Below the pieces are notes generated by a model that did no database searches, had not been told where the DNA came from, and saw only the letters and a program-made list of their open reading frames with translations. Source: Siphonodentalium dalli (taxonomy: Eukaryota > Mollusca > Scaphopoda > Gadilida > Siphonodentaliidae). From it: a stretch of 64,000 bases of DNA. Every line of letters begins with the position of its first letter. The stretch's first letter is position 1. Made by a program: the position numbers and the translations under genes. This document shows, one piece after another, positions 33,480 to 45,364 of the stretch. The stretch lies in NCBI GenBank assembly GCA_032622095.1, contig CP136066.1:147029559-147093558 (forward strand), read 5' to 3'.

Positions 33480-34194
33480 ACTGCTATCTCACATGCATAC
33501 CCCACGTGACTGGTTTACATAATTATATAACTAATTTACAGCCAGAACAATTTTAGGAATCAGGGAGCTAAATATTCCAGAGTCGGGGAGCGAGTGCACC
33601 GTGGAATGCTAGAGGTGAAGGTAACCGAAGAATGGCCTTCACCTGATACATGTGACACGTTATTAAAGGATGAAATCTTGTTTATTTGATTTATACATCA
33701 TATCCAAATAATATAAACTGGTGAATTAATGGGGGAATGGATTTTTGTGAGTGGTAAATTTATTTAACAAGCTGCTGTAGTTCTGAGTTTTTTCCAGGTA
33801 AAATGTAGCTGTGGGATAGCCCTGTCTTACACTTGGGGATTTATTTTAAAAAGTAAACACATGACCTATGATTTTTCTTGCATTTCGTGATCAGCTGGTG
33901 TCAATCCAGCTGGGTAAATACCATGGAGTGGCCCACAGGCTTCAACTCGATGCATTTGGCTGAAACGTGAACACTGTCGTCAATGGGAAACCATTTAGTT
34001 CAAGTCAATAAATACGGATAAATTCGTGGACGCTAATGAAAATGGAAATAGGGCTCCAACTGGTTAATCACAGAAGTTATCGATTACATAAATATTGGAA
34101 AGGAGCCCCGACTTTGGTTCAAACTGTGTACTGTGTCCATATCTGTAAAGTACTTTATATTTGCTTGAAAATTGTACAAAAATTACTCGACAAC
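33480..34194. other. Interval without supported genes
   Basis: Two CACGTGACTG words occur 27 bp apart near 33475-33515. Otherwise no repeat, exon or RNA gene is evident. Confidence 0.5.
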
Positions 34195-34340
34195 GATAAT
34201 TTGTATTTTCGCATTCCGGCTAATCTTCCATCCGTAACATTACTTCGTACTCGACAGACTTTCAAAGAATGGAAATCTGGTTACCTTATTCTACGGCTCA
34301 GAGACTGTAGAAACCAACTACAACATTTGAGTACAGTATC
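34195..34340 (-). repeat. Fragment of family A
   Basis: GCATTCCGGCTAATCTTCC, TCTGGTTACCTTATTCTAC and ATTTGAGTACAGTA align with 90-213 and, inverted, with 27065-27180. Confidence 0.65.
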
Positions 34341-34575
34341 GATCCCTTAACGTATATATATATCGACTGGAAGAACTGTAGACATCTATATAACAACAAT
34401 GAATCAGTTCGTCAATATGGGTTGGATAAACACGTACAATGGTATGATGGCGTAGAAGGCATCAAATGTGGTGACAAGTGGTCGTCATAATTACTATGTC
34501 ATTGCCAATTAAGTCGCCCGTCGATTTTATCGCACAATGAATATACCAAGCTCTACACTGTAAAAAGTGCAGAAC

Positions 34576-34960
34576 ACCTGAATAGAACACAAAATGTAAC
34601 AGATATAGAACACATAAATGTGTTCTAAAACAGAACACGATAAGTAGAACACATAAACGTGTTCTAAAAATGGTAGAACACTAGTGTTCTCACCCCAGAC
34701 CACTAGTGTTCTGGTTTGAGAACACTAGTGTTCTAAATCAGAACACATAGGTGTTATAAAACAGAACACATAGGTGTTCTATTCTAGAACACGTCCGATG
34801 TGTTCGGATGTGTTCTCAAACATAATTTTAGAACACGTTTTACGCGTCGGGCTCAATGTAACAGATATAGAATGCTAAAATGTGTTCTGATTCAAATAAT
34901 AGAACGCATGTGTTCTGTTCTGATGTAGATATAGAACACATGTGTTCTGTCATGATCACT
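34576..34960. repeat. Left subterminal cluster of GAACAC palindromes
   Basis: GAACACTAGTGTTC occurs twice, with GAACACATAAATGTGTTC, GAACACATAAACGTGTTC, GAACACATAGGTGTTC and many single GAACAC/GTGTTC words, often preceded by A/T and followed by TA. Likely transposase-binding repeats. Confidence 0.8.
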
Positions 34961-35322
34961 GACACTATTGCTACAGTAAACCGATACTTGAGGTAAATTC
35001 AGGAGATTGCTGGCGAGAAATGATATCCAAAATTAATAAATGTGCTGACACTATAATTAGGCACCTGAGAGTACCATAATATGGCATGCGGTAATTTCTT
35101 AATTATATTTAAAATTTAATGTGCTATCAGAAATAAATCAACAAACAAATGATATAATGAAAGTAAATATTATTTTAATAAACAATGAACTCATTGTTTA
35201 GTTGGTGTTGTTACATGTGACACTTGTCCCATGTACATTGCCACTTATTCTGATTATCACGTATTATGTCCTGTTTATATAGTATGTCACCAAGTTGTTT
35301 GTAGATTGATAAACTTTGCCAG

Positions 35323-35830
35323 TTATTTTGTTCTGGATTTTGATATCAATTTGAATTAAGAATAGCACCTTGTATCAGTAGTTTCCACGTTTCACTAAGC
35401 CACTCCCACAATGTCACATGTGACAGAAGATTACACTTTAAATCCAGAAGATATAGGAACACAAATCTTGTTCAAAACAGATTATACACTTTACTAGTAG
35501 ACACCACTGTCAGAGAATGAGCAGCATTCCACGGTTCCAGCCATCCTATGGTCAGTGTCATCATGTGTTTATTAAGTATTTTGTTCTGGATTTTGATATC
35601 AATTTGAATTACTTAAGAATAATGCCTTCTATCAGTAGTTTCCCGGTTCCACTAAACCACTCCCACATTGTCACATGTGACAGAAGATCACACTTTAAAT
35701 CCAGAAGATATAGGTCATAGGAACACAAATCTTGTTCACAAACAGATTATACACTTTAGTTACTGTCCTAGAATGAGCAGCATTCGACGGTCCCATCTTC
35801 CAGCCATAATATGCTCACTGCCATCATATG
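35323..35830 (+). repeat. Tandem duplication, about 253-bp period
   Basis: TTTTGTTCTGGATTTTGATA starts both units (about 35327 and 35579). Each contains a CACTCCCACA.TGTCACATG block, CTTTAAATCCAGAAGATATA and GAATGAGCAGCATTC. Similarity is high by eye, with small indels. Confidence 0.75.
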
Positions 35831-35968
35831 TTTCTTAAGTCCTACGCATTGAATGGTTGGTCGTTGATAGGTTTTGGCTATCATTCTGCTAAACTTCATC
35901 CTCAATCTTCAAACAAAATAAGAAATAGAAAATTATATTATAATCTGAATCCTATTTAACTTTTTCAT

Positions 35969-36131
35969 TTCTGGAGCTTCCTGAAATTTTGAGAAAAAAC
36001 TGTACCAATGCATTCTCTTATACAATATATATATACAAGCCTCCCATGGGGAGCCTCGCATATATAAGAGAATGCACTGGCACAGGATCTTTAATGCTGC
36101 ACCAGCACATCTCCCGACATGAAAGGGTTAA
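35969..36131. mobile_element. Internally deleted piggyBac-like MITE (single hairpin)
   Basis: Same family as 46023-46278: CTGGAGCTTCCTGAAATTTT, CAATGCATTCTCTTATA pairing with TATAAGAGAATGCACTGG, and a CATGAAAGGG|TTAA right end at 36120-36133. One of the two internal hairpins is missing. Confidence 0.7.
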
Positions 36132-36584
36132 TATTTTGGTAATAGCATTGGTAGGCATTTAGAGAAGGCCAACTTCATCTATGATTAATGACAGAGTCAA
36201 ACCATTTTGGGCATATAACTAATTATTTAGTCAAATTAATTATTAGTACCATTTTAAGACATCTGACGTCGAAGGCACATACTAGTACGGTATCCGATAG
36301 TCCGATACCTATCTGTCCCGACACTCCCCAGGTTAATTGATCCCTGTGTATAATTTTGAGCTCAAGAGGATCTGACATTTAGTTGCCCATAGGCAGACAG
36401 ACAGATGAAATTGAATTTTATTAGTGTATACATGTATAATCAATTCAGGATATTGCCAGCTTTCTTCGACTCATATTTATTATTTTCTAACCCGGAAATA
36501 TCTAAAACGTATATAGGAAGAGATAACCACCTTTAAGACCAAGTTACACATTTTACATACTAAGGGCTCTCCAAATTAAGTTAT

Positions 36585-36855
36585 AGCTAGAGTTGCAAAT
36601 ACTAAGTGGCAAATACTCAAATACTTGTGACTTGAGGTCGTATTGAAAATAGGTATTTAACTAGTTATCTGGTCACAGGTGGGTCAGATTTGAACTTGTT
36701 CCATTATAATAAAATTATAGGTAAATTTTATAATTTACCTAGTGCACCTGTCAGTTAAATGTTATGACTGTTCAATGATATACCTGCTTTAGTTCCCAAA
36801 CAACTGTTTCATACATAAATTTACATGGAAATCCCCATTCAAAACTGGTCATTTC
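36585..36855. repeat. Relative of the inverted-repeat element at 56236-56812
   Basis: AGAGTTGCAAATACT, GTGACTTGAGGTCGTATTGAA and GGTATTTA at the left, GGAAATCCCCATTCAAAA at the right, and a GAACTTGTTCCATTATAA block internally are shared with the 56.2-kb element. Confidence 0.55.
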
Positions 36856-37868
36856 GCCTCCCCCTTAATTAATGTGAAACATGAACTCACAGAAATCATG
36901 TAAACTGTTGAAATCTTTAACCAAATATCTGCACATTCCTGCCATTGAAGCTCAGCATTAGTAGATTATACGTATGTTTTTAAAATTCATTTTACCACCT
37001 CTAATTTTTTACATGTTCACAATCACAAAATGGTTTATATTCAAATTAAATCATGCCACTCCATGATTCATGAGCATCACGATGATATTGGAGAAGATCA
37101 GATGTATTATTAAAACCAACTTACCAAATAATGATATCGGGAACATTCTTGTGGGTGATGTGGTGGTAAAGGCTGTGGATATGACAAGTCATGTCTGATA
37201 TTAATGCCATCATATATACCAGTATTATGGGACCATCAGGCATGGCAGGGCAATAGGGCTCTTCAAGCTGCTGAAAAGAAATTAATTAATAATTAAAGTA
37301 ACGGTATACAGAATATTCATGCTCCAAATAATAGTGCAGAGGGGAAATTCCATTGAAAGTTAATAAAAGTGCAGACCCAAATAATAGTGCAGGGTGAACA
37401 CTGAACAAAACATCAACATAACTGCTTAAACAAATTATTTTTAATTATAGTACTAGTATGTCAAGTATAGGAATCAACATAGTATGTGTCATGTGGTGTT
37501 TTATTCAATATTTAAATGTTAACATGTATGACATATATACTTTAAATATGTACATGCACAAAGTTATTAAGATCAGCATTTTGATATCAGAATCATGATT
37601 CATGGTACAGATTTTTTAGTTTGCTGATTTATTTGGAGCCCAAGACTTCTTAACCACAGCAGAGATATTTCCGACGAATGGCAACAAACCATATTTCCGA
37701 CTAAATCCTGAAAATCCTGAAAAGTTAGCAATAATTCTGCTGTGGTTAAGGGGTCAATTATTTAGGGCATAAATCTATGTATTTGATGCTAGTAACACTG
37801 GTACATGTACCACATCATGGTATGTTCAGTTGTGATAGACCAAGTCGTCTCGGTCCACAGCTTGTTGG

Positions 37869-37927
37869 GTGACTTGGTCCACAACAGCATTAACCCAATG
37901 GGTTAATGCTGTTGTGGACCAAGTCAC
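37869..37927. repeat. Perfect 29-bp inverted repeat with 1-nt loop
   Basis: GTGACTTGGTCCACAACAGC then ATTAACCCA is followed after one A by its exact reverse complement. It would form a very stable hairpin or cruciform. The core CCCAATGGG includes TTAACCC on each side, recalling the TTAA/CCC ends of nearby MITEs. Confidence 0.85.
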
Positions 37928-38634
37928 ACCCACAAGTGACCCATTTGTCTTCAATGATGGACAGAATCGTTGGCAGGAATTATCGTGCGTGTAATACGGT
38001 GTATGTCTTCGGATTAGATCAAATGGCCGCTTAAGTTTTCGTATACGAAAATAGAGGGCAGGCTTTCAAACAACATACATGTGTATATCAGAGGTCTGTT
38101 GAATGTCAAAGCAATGACTCGAATGAGTAAACAAAGCCATTTATACAACAACTACTCGCAGGTGCCTAATAATTATAATATTATCACTGTCACTAGTGTC
38201 AGCACGATTATTAATTTTGGAGAAAATTCCCAATGATCAATATTATTTGGCATGATTGAGACATAGAGTGAAATTGCCATCACTATTATTAATTTCAGCC
38301 TAAATCCCCACCCATCACTATTATTAGGCCATCACGATTATTAGGCACATGAGAGTTACGAAATTCTGGGAACATACCTGACAAATGTTATGAACAGAGA
38401 ATATTCTCCTTTGTTATTGCACAATTTCCAAGAGAGAAATCCACCAAAAACGAACAACGCGCGTCTGTGTGTGATCAAGCCGGTGTCCAGTGCTATCAAT
38501 TACCACTGACCTGGGGTGTAGTGGACAAGACGCAAAATTTAAATGTGACTGCGTCGGCGGGCGTCAACCAGAAGAATGCGCGGACAACGTTACCGCCAAA
38601 TGACGTCAAGCGCGTGACGGCACGTGCCACCAAC

Positions 38635-39165
38635 TCAACCAGAACACAGAACACGTAGTAGTACCAGAACGCGTCATGTGTTCTCAAAACAGAACGCATG
38701 GGGCTAGGCATATATATTGCGATGCGTTTGTTGAAAAAAACATGTTTACAGGGAAGAATATTGTGTTATTCCTTTTTACATGAGGCAGGAATGAGTTCAC
38801 AATGCATACAGCTAAAAACAAATCAACTGTTTCAAGATAGCTCTCTCGAGTAGCATCAATTTATGGATATTCCGATGGTTATATAGACGCTGGCACTTTA
38901 AAGTTTATATATATATATATATCGTTAAGCATGCAAGTGTGTATGAAGTTGCGTTTGATATGTATACAAATTTATCAATTGCATTATAAATAAGACACGA
39001 ATTTTGTCATGAGTCAATATCAGAACACATAAACCCTAACCCAGAACACCAGTGTTCTCTTAGCAGAACACCGATGTTCTAAAATGGAACACAAAAATTG
39101 ACAGAAGAACACATAGAGGTCCCACATAGAACGCATGAGAACGCGTCATGCGTTCCGCACTTTTT
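38635..39165. repeat. Right subterminal cluster of GAACAC/GAACGC words
   Basis: Motifs concentrate at 38640-38700 and 39022-39156, including GAACACCAGTGTTC and GAACGCGTCATGCGTTC. They mirror the left cluster. The stretch between holds no repeat of this kind. Confidence 0.7.
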
Positions 39166-39462
39166 ATAGTGTACCAGCGTCGTTGCCAATCCTCTCTCGG
39201 AGTTATCTACCTGAACATCTTAAGGGTACGTTCATGCGCTGGTAATTTTGCACGGTATGTTTTGAAGGCATTTCGTCATAGAAATCACATGGTGTCATAA
39301 GAAGTACAATTTCAGTAGTTTCACTTGTAACAGTGCTATTTACCTTCAAATACCTGTATGATTTATTCTTGCGAAATAATTGCTCGCTATTTACATGCAA
39401 ATGTCGGTAGCATCGCTACAGGTGGAACTACAGAGTTTTTACTTCGCACGTAGTTAGCTGAC

Positions 39463-40193
39463 TTGCTGTCTGTTCCTGGTCTTCAGCCGTCGATGCCACC
39501 CTACCAATCTTTCGCTGCTAACCCAGACTTACGTACCAACATTCCAGTTGACGCCGGTACGAATCGTTTAGATTTTGTTTCGCTGGCATCACCTTTAGAG
39601 GCTGACGTGCCTTTGAAAATCAGGTCTCAAATTTGGGCTAATGAATTTGTTCCGTTATTTTCATTGCTGCCTGAATTTGAACATATTGATAATGTACCAG
39701 TTTCATTTAACACAGGTATCCCGGTGCTCAGGCCTTTTTCTTACAACCAAAACCCACAAAGTCAATAAATGACATCAGTCAATGGCTGGATGCCTTTATT
39801 ATTTTTATGATAATTTACTTTTCACGGTTCCCTGATCAGATTGGCAAATTGCTCAGCTATATGATGCGCATTCGTCGAATGGCACGATCTGGCTACAATT
39901 GGTCATTTTATGATCGACAGTTTCGGTTGATGAGACAATTCAACGCGAGTTTGGCTTGGGACCACATACAATGGGAGCTGTACATGCAAGCGGCTCCTCG
40001 TGTGCCTATGCTACCGGCTAATGTCCCAACATCTATTAATGTTTCTGAAAGATCAAAATCGCGTTTTCAAAACTCAAACAAGTCTCGTTCAACAATTCCT
40101 CGCGGGTTCTGCTGTGATTTCCACAGGGGAAACAATTGCAATGGCTGCAATTTTTCCCATGCCTGCTACCTGTGCAAGCAATCACATATATAG
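39463..40193 (+). pseudogene. Gag-like protein of YR retrotransposon 1
   Basis: Two adjacent frames. The first (39463-39768) contains ASPLEADVPLKIRSQIWANE and FVPLFSLLPE, typical of the conserved core of DIRS-group gag. The second (39807-40193) continues with a helical stretch (KLLSYMMRIRRMARSG, YDRQFRLMRQ, WELYMQ) and ends with a zinc-finger-like PRGFCCDFHRGNNCNGCNFS followed by HACYLC. A frame change lies between about 39769 and 39807. Gag in this group is presumed to bind RNA. No start codon is convincing at 39463 (CTG), so the true N terminus may be further upstream or lost. Confidence 0.7.
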
Positions 40194-40275
40194 TTTCGTG
40201 TGTTGTCCCCGGCGAAACAAAAATCGCGCAGGAAATTTCAATAACTCACCATCACAAACCAATCGGCCCTTTGAA

Positions 40276-41340
40276 ATTTGAAGGCAGTTATTATTTTGAT
40301 AAATGTATATATGCCAATAAGGGGCCTCTTCAAGCTGTCACAATTTTGAGGCGTTCAGCTCATCACTTGAGTGGATCGCACATAACAAACTAACTATACG
40401 TAATTCTGTCCACTACTTAGACGATTTTATTTTCCTGGCTGCCACTAGAGCCATCTGTGAAGCTTATTTATCATCTTTTCTCAAAATGTGTCATTTGGGT
40501 GTGCCCATAGCATCCGAAAAAACTGTTTCACCCACTACCTGTATTACCTTTTTAGCGATTCAATTGGACACAGTTAACATGACAGCCTCTCTTCAACATG
40601 ACAAATTATTCATGTGCATGGCTAAGATAAATATTTTATTGCTAAAAAACAAGGCTACTTTACGTGAATTTCTGTCCATCATTGGCTTACTGAATTTTAC
40701 CTGTTCAGTTATTGAACCAGGACGGGTATTTTTGAGGCGTCTGATTAACAGAACTATTGGAATTTCAAAACTGCACCACCAATCCGTTTGACAAAAGAAG
40801 TCAAAGAGGAATTACAAATTTGGCGTATTTTCCTCGAACATTTCAACGGTACCTCATTGTTCATAGACCGTCATTGGGCAACATCTCAGTCGTTTGCCTT
40901 TTACACAGATGCAGCGGCATCTGTGGGCTTTGGCGCCATCTTCCAGCATGAGTACTTTTCTTCGACATGGTCACGTTCCGAACAATTATTGAATATTACA
41001 GTACTAGAATTTTATCCTATTGTGTTAGGTCTACACATTTGGGCGCACCATTTGAAAAATAGCTGCGTGTTATTCTATTGTGATAATATTGCAGTTGTAG
41101 CAATCATTAACCGACAAACGACCAGGGATGAACATTTGTTAATTCTTTTAAGACATCTCGTTTTGACCTGTCTTAAACATAACATCTTATTCAAAGCTCG
41201 TCATATTAGTGGCATTTGTAACGAAAGAGCATTTCTTTTGAGCCGAGGGAAGCTGGAACCCTATAAGCATCTTTTTCTTTTAACTGAAACTTTAAATTTT
41301 TATATTCACATTCATTGGCTACTACAACGAAGAAACAGTA
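40276..41340 (+). pseudogene. Reverse transcriptase (partial) and RNase H of YR retrotransposon 1
   Basis: The N-terminal RT is deleted: gag's zinc motif is followed within 100 bp by YYFDKCIYANKGPLQAV and, after a frame change, LEWIAHNKLTIRNSVHYLDD. The catalytic YLDD is at 40414-40425. The thumb continues to 40791 with REFLSIIGLLNFTCSVIEPG. After a further frame change, 40788-41240 is an RNase H domain with FYTDAAASVGFGAIF, VLEFYPIVLGLHIW and YCDNIAVVAIINRQT, whose aspartates and glutamate fit the metal-binding positions. Frame changes near 40390 and 40790 break the protein. Confidence 0.8.
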
Positions 41341-42197
41341 CTTAACTGCTTGGAATCATTTGGTATCCTTTAGTCAACATACAGACCTATCTTTAAACAT
41401 TCCATTGTCAGTAGATATTATATGTTTATTCATTTCTTATTTATACAACAAAGGTTTATCATCTAGAACAATTACTAGCGCAATGTCAGCCATTGCTTTT
41501 GTACATAAAGTAAGAAATGCTTCAGATCCAACCCAATCATTTTTAGTAAGAACAATTTTAACCGCAATACGCAAACTTCAGCCAGTCTGCGATGCACGAT
41601 TGCCAGTTACCTTGAATATTCTCAGTAAGCTTTTATCTGCATTACCAAATCTGGGAATTTCCAACTACGCACAAAAATTATTATCAGCAGTTTTTACAAC
41701 AGCATTTTTTGCCATGGCTCGTATGGGTGAGATTTGTCCAAACACCCGGGCTATATATAACAGTGACAAAGTGCTACAATTCAGCGATATTATTTTGGAC
41801 ACGTTTTGACATTACTATTATTTTCAAATATTTCAAGCATAACACAGCCAATCAGCCTCATTACATTCGTTTGTTTCGCCAAACAGCCTCCAAATCGTGC
41901 CCAGCCAGCAATCTTATTTCCTTTTTACAGATACGGGGACACCCGCTTTCGGGCCCCCTCTTTGCGTACCCTGATGGCCAGCCTCTACTTCGTAGACAAT
42001 TCAACGATTTTCTAAAACAATGCTTACATATTTGTAACCTTAGCTCAAGCATGTTCTTAACACACAGTTTCCGCATTGGGGCGGAAACTTGGGCCGCAGA
42101 GTCAGGTTATTCTGATTCTCAAATTAGACGGATGGGTCGTTGGAAATCTAATGCTTTTCAACGCTACATTAGATCTTCTCCCCTATCTCAGAATTAG
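41315..42197 (+). pseudogene. Tyrosine recombinase of YR retrotransposon 1
   Basis: The N-terminal SAM-like half (TTTKKQYLTAWNHLVSFSQ, GLSSRTITSAMSAIAFVH) leads to the catalytic core with the first arginine in FFAMARMGEI. A single frame change near 41805 separates the rest. The second half has THSFRIGAETWAAESG (H and second R), MGRWKSNAFQRYIR (W in the third-position histidine place, then the nucleophile Y). All RHR/W/Y residues are retained, so only the frameshift inactivates it. In this group the enzyme inserts a circular cDNA without target duplication. It overlaps the end of the RNase H frame by about 25 bp. Confidence 0.8.
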
Positions 42198-42587
42198 GTT
42201 GGACCTGAATTTTTTTCTTACAAGCTCTTTTTCCATTACGATTTTGTTTATTATTTCATCTTTTTTCAGATGTTATTTTACTGGTTTCATAACCTACCAA
42301 GACTTTCTAGGTCATCCGTCCAGTCTTCGTCAATATCGGTTACATGAGTGCTTCATACCTAGTCAGTTACCATGTGCTCAACCGCTATAATGTTATTTTT
42401 TGGGCATTACTGGTACATTTTATACATATCATTACTTATTACCTACCTCGTGCTTTTTAATGGTGCTACGTCAGTTGTGATATGAGGTTTCATCTTCCGA
42501 GCGTCGAGATTGTTGGGCCCCCACCCCTTCACTCCATCCAGTGGGTCGAGTCTCGTACAAGTGTTGTACTTGCTCTCGTCTCGTCTC

Positions 42588-42743
42588 GTGGCGTTATTTG
42601 AACCCACTGTTTGTTTTTATTCTTCGGCTACCTTTTTCTAACCACCGTTGTTATATCATGTTTTGGATATCACTATATAAAGGTAGTCCTTACTTGCATC
42701 AATTTTCTCTCATTTTATCTCTGGCCAAGTCGGGGTTATAAAT
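42588..42743 (+). repeat. Direct repeat B1 of YR retrotransposon 1
   Basis: Near-identical to 43552-43709: from GTGGCGTTATTTGAACCC to a GTCGGGGTTATAAAT block. It lies 390 bp after the recombinase stop, the position of B1 in a split-direct-repeat layout. Confidence 0.8.
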
Positions 42744-43551
42744 GACCTTTGGAACAGAGGTCCAATGGTTTTATATCCCCGATGCGGCTGTATTTTTAAA
42801 TTTATAATTCGCGCTTACATGCAGTCACATATCTCGCGCCGCGAGAAGTTACGAAAAGTGACCGCGCACGTCTTTTCCGACGATCATCCGACGATAAGCT
42901 GATGCAATGTGGTGCAATAATCTCGGTAAATATATTATTTTGTCAAAACATTATTCGTTAGCTTTATTTAAACAACTATGGTTATAATAAACATAGTTGG
43001 CGTTCCTTAATTCTAATTTCCAGGACATGATAGTCTCTTCTCCTGGACCTATTTTTTATAGTGCGCATGTAGACACCAAGTAAACATCTACGCACTTTCT
43101 TTCACAAATTTTCTTCTAGGTGCGAAGTCGCATATTTATTTGCTCAACAATATTTTCTCCCACAACCACCCCATCGTCCCCCTGTCTTCGCTCGGATGTT
43201 GAATTTTTTCTTGTTAACACAGTTTTCCGGATGTCGCTGGGAAATGATACCTATCTATTTAAATTTTATTCGATACGTAATCTTAAATTTTAATTTTCAT
43301 CCCATGACACAATTCTGTTGGTCTTAAATTCAACTTTTGTACTTTTCTTATTTCGCAAGTACATCCGGATTTACTGTGGTTGTATAAAAGTTAATATCCT
43401 TTTTATTGGCTCTTTTGCCAAGTTTTATCGGTTCCTCCTGGTTTAGCAACACACACTTCCTTTAATGTTTTATACCAATCATTTGTCTCACTAACTCGAA
43501 TCATTCACATAATGCTAGCTGCTTTCTGTTGCTATACCAGTTGGAACTTAT

Positions 43552-43709
43552 GTGGCGTTATTTGAACCCACTGTTTGTTTTTATTCTTCGGCTACCTTTT
43601 TCTAACCACCGTTGTTATATCATGTTTTGGATATCACTATATAAAGGTAGTCCTTATACTTGCGTCAATTTTCTCTCATTTTATATCTTGCCAAGTCGGG
43701 GTTATAAAT
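43552..43709 (+). repeat. Direct repeat B2 of YR retrotransposon 1
   Basis: Copy of 42588-42743 with about five differences; presumably the 3' end of the element. The 808 bp between the copies should contain A2, but I find no matching A1 before gag. Confidence 0.8.
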
Positions 43710-44214
43710 ATTGCCATTATCATGTATGAGAGTCATCGAAATCGTATCTCTTATCATAAAAATGTGAGTCAATGTACGTTTTGAACAGTTATATACTTCC
43801 AGCAGATACTGTGAAACCTGGTTGTGAATTCCCATGTGGGATAACTCTATTTGTAAAGTAGAATTTCCTCCTGTCCGTTTTAACTATTTTCTTTTGTAAT
43901 TCAGTGTATAGTGCTATAGAGAACAAAAAATGTTAAGTTACTGGTACAAACAATAAGGTCGAATCCGGTCTTTAGTATCGACCCAGCACAAGAGACCGAC
44001 ACGCTTTTCTTTTAATTGAAAAGTTCACAGCACAACAGACTAACTACTGCCTGTATACGTTATTTGGCAGAGGCTTTATCCAAGGTACATTGTATCGTTT
44101 TATTTAGAATAGATCACGCTTGTATTGATGCCACTAACATTGATATTCAAACATTGTAGTCAAGTGCTGCCTCGTCCTTTAACAAGACTCAACCATTCAA
44201 AGTGGGTTCGTGCG
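43710..44214. other. Interval without supported features
   Basis: AT-rich sequence between the YR element and the AAATAAG-rich repeat. No frame, hairpin or repeat is recognised. Confidence 0.5.
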
Positions 44215-45090
44215 AATTCAGCCTGTTCTCGCGGAAATAAGCCCATGGTGAACTTATTTCATGGGACTGAAATAAGCTCATATTGGCACTAAAGACATAT
44301 TATGGACTTATTTGGGTGCGTGAAACTGTTAAGTTAGTATTCAGGCTCTATGCCAACTGGTGGAATGTAGCATTCTAATAACATCGCCGAAAATATCAAG
44401 CAAATCGACCGTAACACTCCATAGAAAACATCGTCTGAACTACGCTTAATTGTAAATATTTACCGCTCGATTCGGGACGCGCAACTACTGGCGATAAACT
44501 AACGAAAACGATTTCACCATCGAGAGTCGCTAAATTTAATTAATATATAAGAATGACGATGTGTATTGCCAATATGTATATAATATTTGTATAATATAAC
44601 TTATTTTAGCAAGATTATTCTCAATTTCTATTTGACCACTCTACCGGATTGTTTCACATGTGAAATAAGCCCTACATAGACATGAACGTTCAACAAAATA
44701 TAAAATCCATGCATAAGGAATTATTTCAATTCAAATAAGTTCACATCGGCCTTATTTGATCCACTTATTCTACACTCTGCGGCATTTAATGAACCTAAAT
44801 CGACTTACCAGATGTACGCTCTTTGTAATGTGTTTTCACTGTGGACCGCGCAATAAAACGGAATGACGGGCGTATTTCAGAATGAAATAAGTCCAATGTT
44901 AATTTCTTGGTCCATTATGAACCCATTTGCACGAGAATAATAATGTGGGCGAAAAACCCATTGCTTCGTCAAGCGCTGTATCATCATGTAACCCGTTCTA
45001 TACTAAATACTCATTAATTGACGAGCAGTTCCCTTGGGGAATTTTCAGATAATAAGTTCAAAAACAGTTGTTGAACTTATTATGTGAACA
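44215..45090. repeat. Cluster of AAATAAG/CTTATTT words
   Basis: GAAATAAGCCC, GAACTTATTTCA, GAAATAAGCTC, GAAATAAGCCCT, CAAATAAGTTCAC, CCTTATTTGATCC, GAAATAAGTCC recur in both orientations. The cluster closes with the hairpin ATAATAAGTTCAA/TTGAACTTATTAT near 45050-45083. The pattern resembles subterminal repeats of a DNA transposon whose ends I cannot define. Confidence 0.45.
44291..44670 (+). repeat. Direct repeat, copy 1 (about 380 bp)
   Basis: Starts AAAGACATATTATGGACTTA and includes CATCGCCGAAAAT.TCAA, GAAAACATCGTCTGAACTAC and TCGATTCGGGACGC. The copy at 45365-45745 is roughly 80 percent similar by eye. Confidence 0.75.
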
Positions 45091-45240
45091 CTTCCCGCCT
45101 ATTATTATTATTAATTTTGCCCGTGTATATTATATTCTTCTTCATTGTTTTTCCATTTTTTTTTGTCTATCGTCTGTTTTTATTACCTGAACATCCCTCC
45201 AAATGAACCGTTCTAATGTATACTAGTTTAACTGAATGGG

Positions 45241-45360
45241 ATAATCCGTTTAAAGATACATTAATCCGAATTAACGCTCCTAAATTACTATTTCTTTGGC
45301 TTCGGGGGTAAAAAATATTCGATTCGAGTCGAGGAACCCACCCATCAATTTGGCATCAAA
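45241..45360. repeat. One arm of family C MITE
   Basis: TTACTATTTCTTTGG, ATTCGAGTCGAGGAACCCA and a preceding AATCCGA match the left arm of the element at 2207-2670. Confidence 0.6.
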
Positions 45361-45364
45361 GCTT

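Larger units (their letters stand above)
34556..39171. mobile_element. 4.6-kb CACT-ended DNA transposon with subterminal GAACAC palindromes
   Basis: The left end CACTGTAAAAAGTGCAGAAC and the right end (reverse complement CACTATAAAAAGTGCGGAAC) are flanked by TA (34554-34555 and 39172-39173). Both ends carry clusters of GAACAC/GTGTTC in direct and inverted array. CACTG ends with subterminal repeats are typical of the CACTA/Mirage/Chapaev group, and a TA duplication would favour Mirage (inference). The 3.5-kb interior has no transposase; it holds tandem repeats, a MITE and a perfect hairpin. Non-autonomous. Confidence 0.6.
39463..43709 (+). mobile_element. Decayed DIRS/Ngaro-like tyrosine-recombinase retrotransposon
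   Basis: In order on the plus strand: gag-like region, C-terminal half of reverse transcriptase, RNase H, tyrosine recombinase, then a 156-bp direct repeat pair. No integrase, LTRs or methyltransferase is seen. That gene order defines YR retrotransposons; lack of methyltransferase favours Ngaro over DIRS1. Frameshifts and an RT deletion show it is dead. The 5' boundary is uncertain (no A1 repeat recognised). Confidence 0.75.

Noticed and set aside
34576-34960. Steroid-receptor response elements (AGAACA...TGTTCT)
   Set aside because: Half-site spacing varies and is usually not 3 bp, and the motifs mirror a second cluster at the other end of a transposon, so subterminal transposase sites explain them better.
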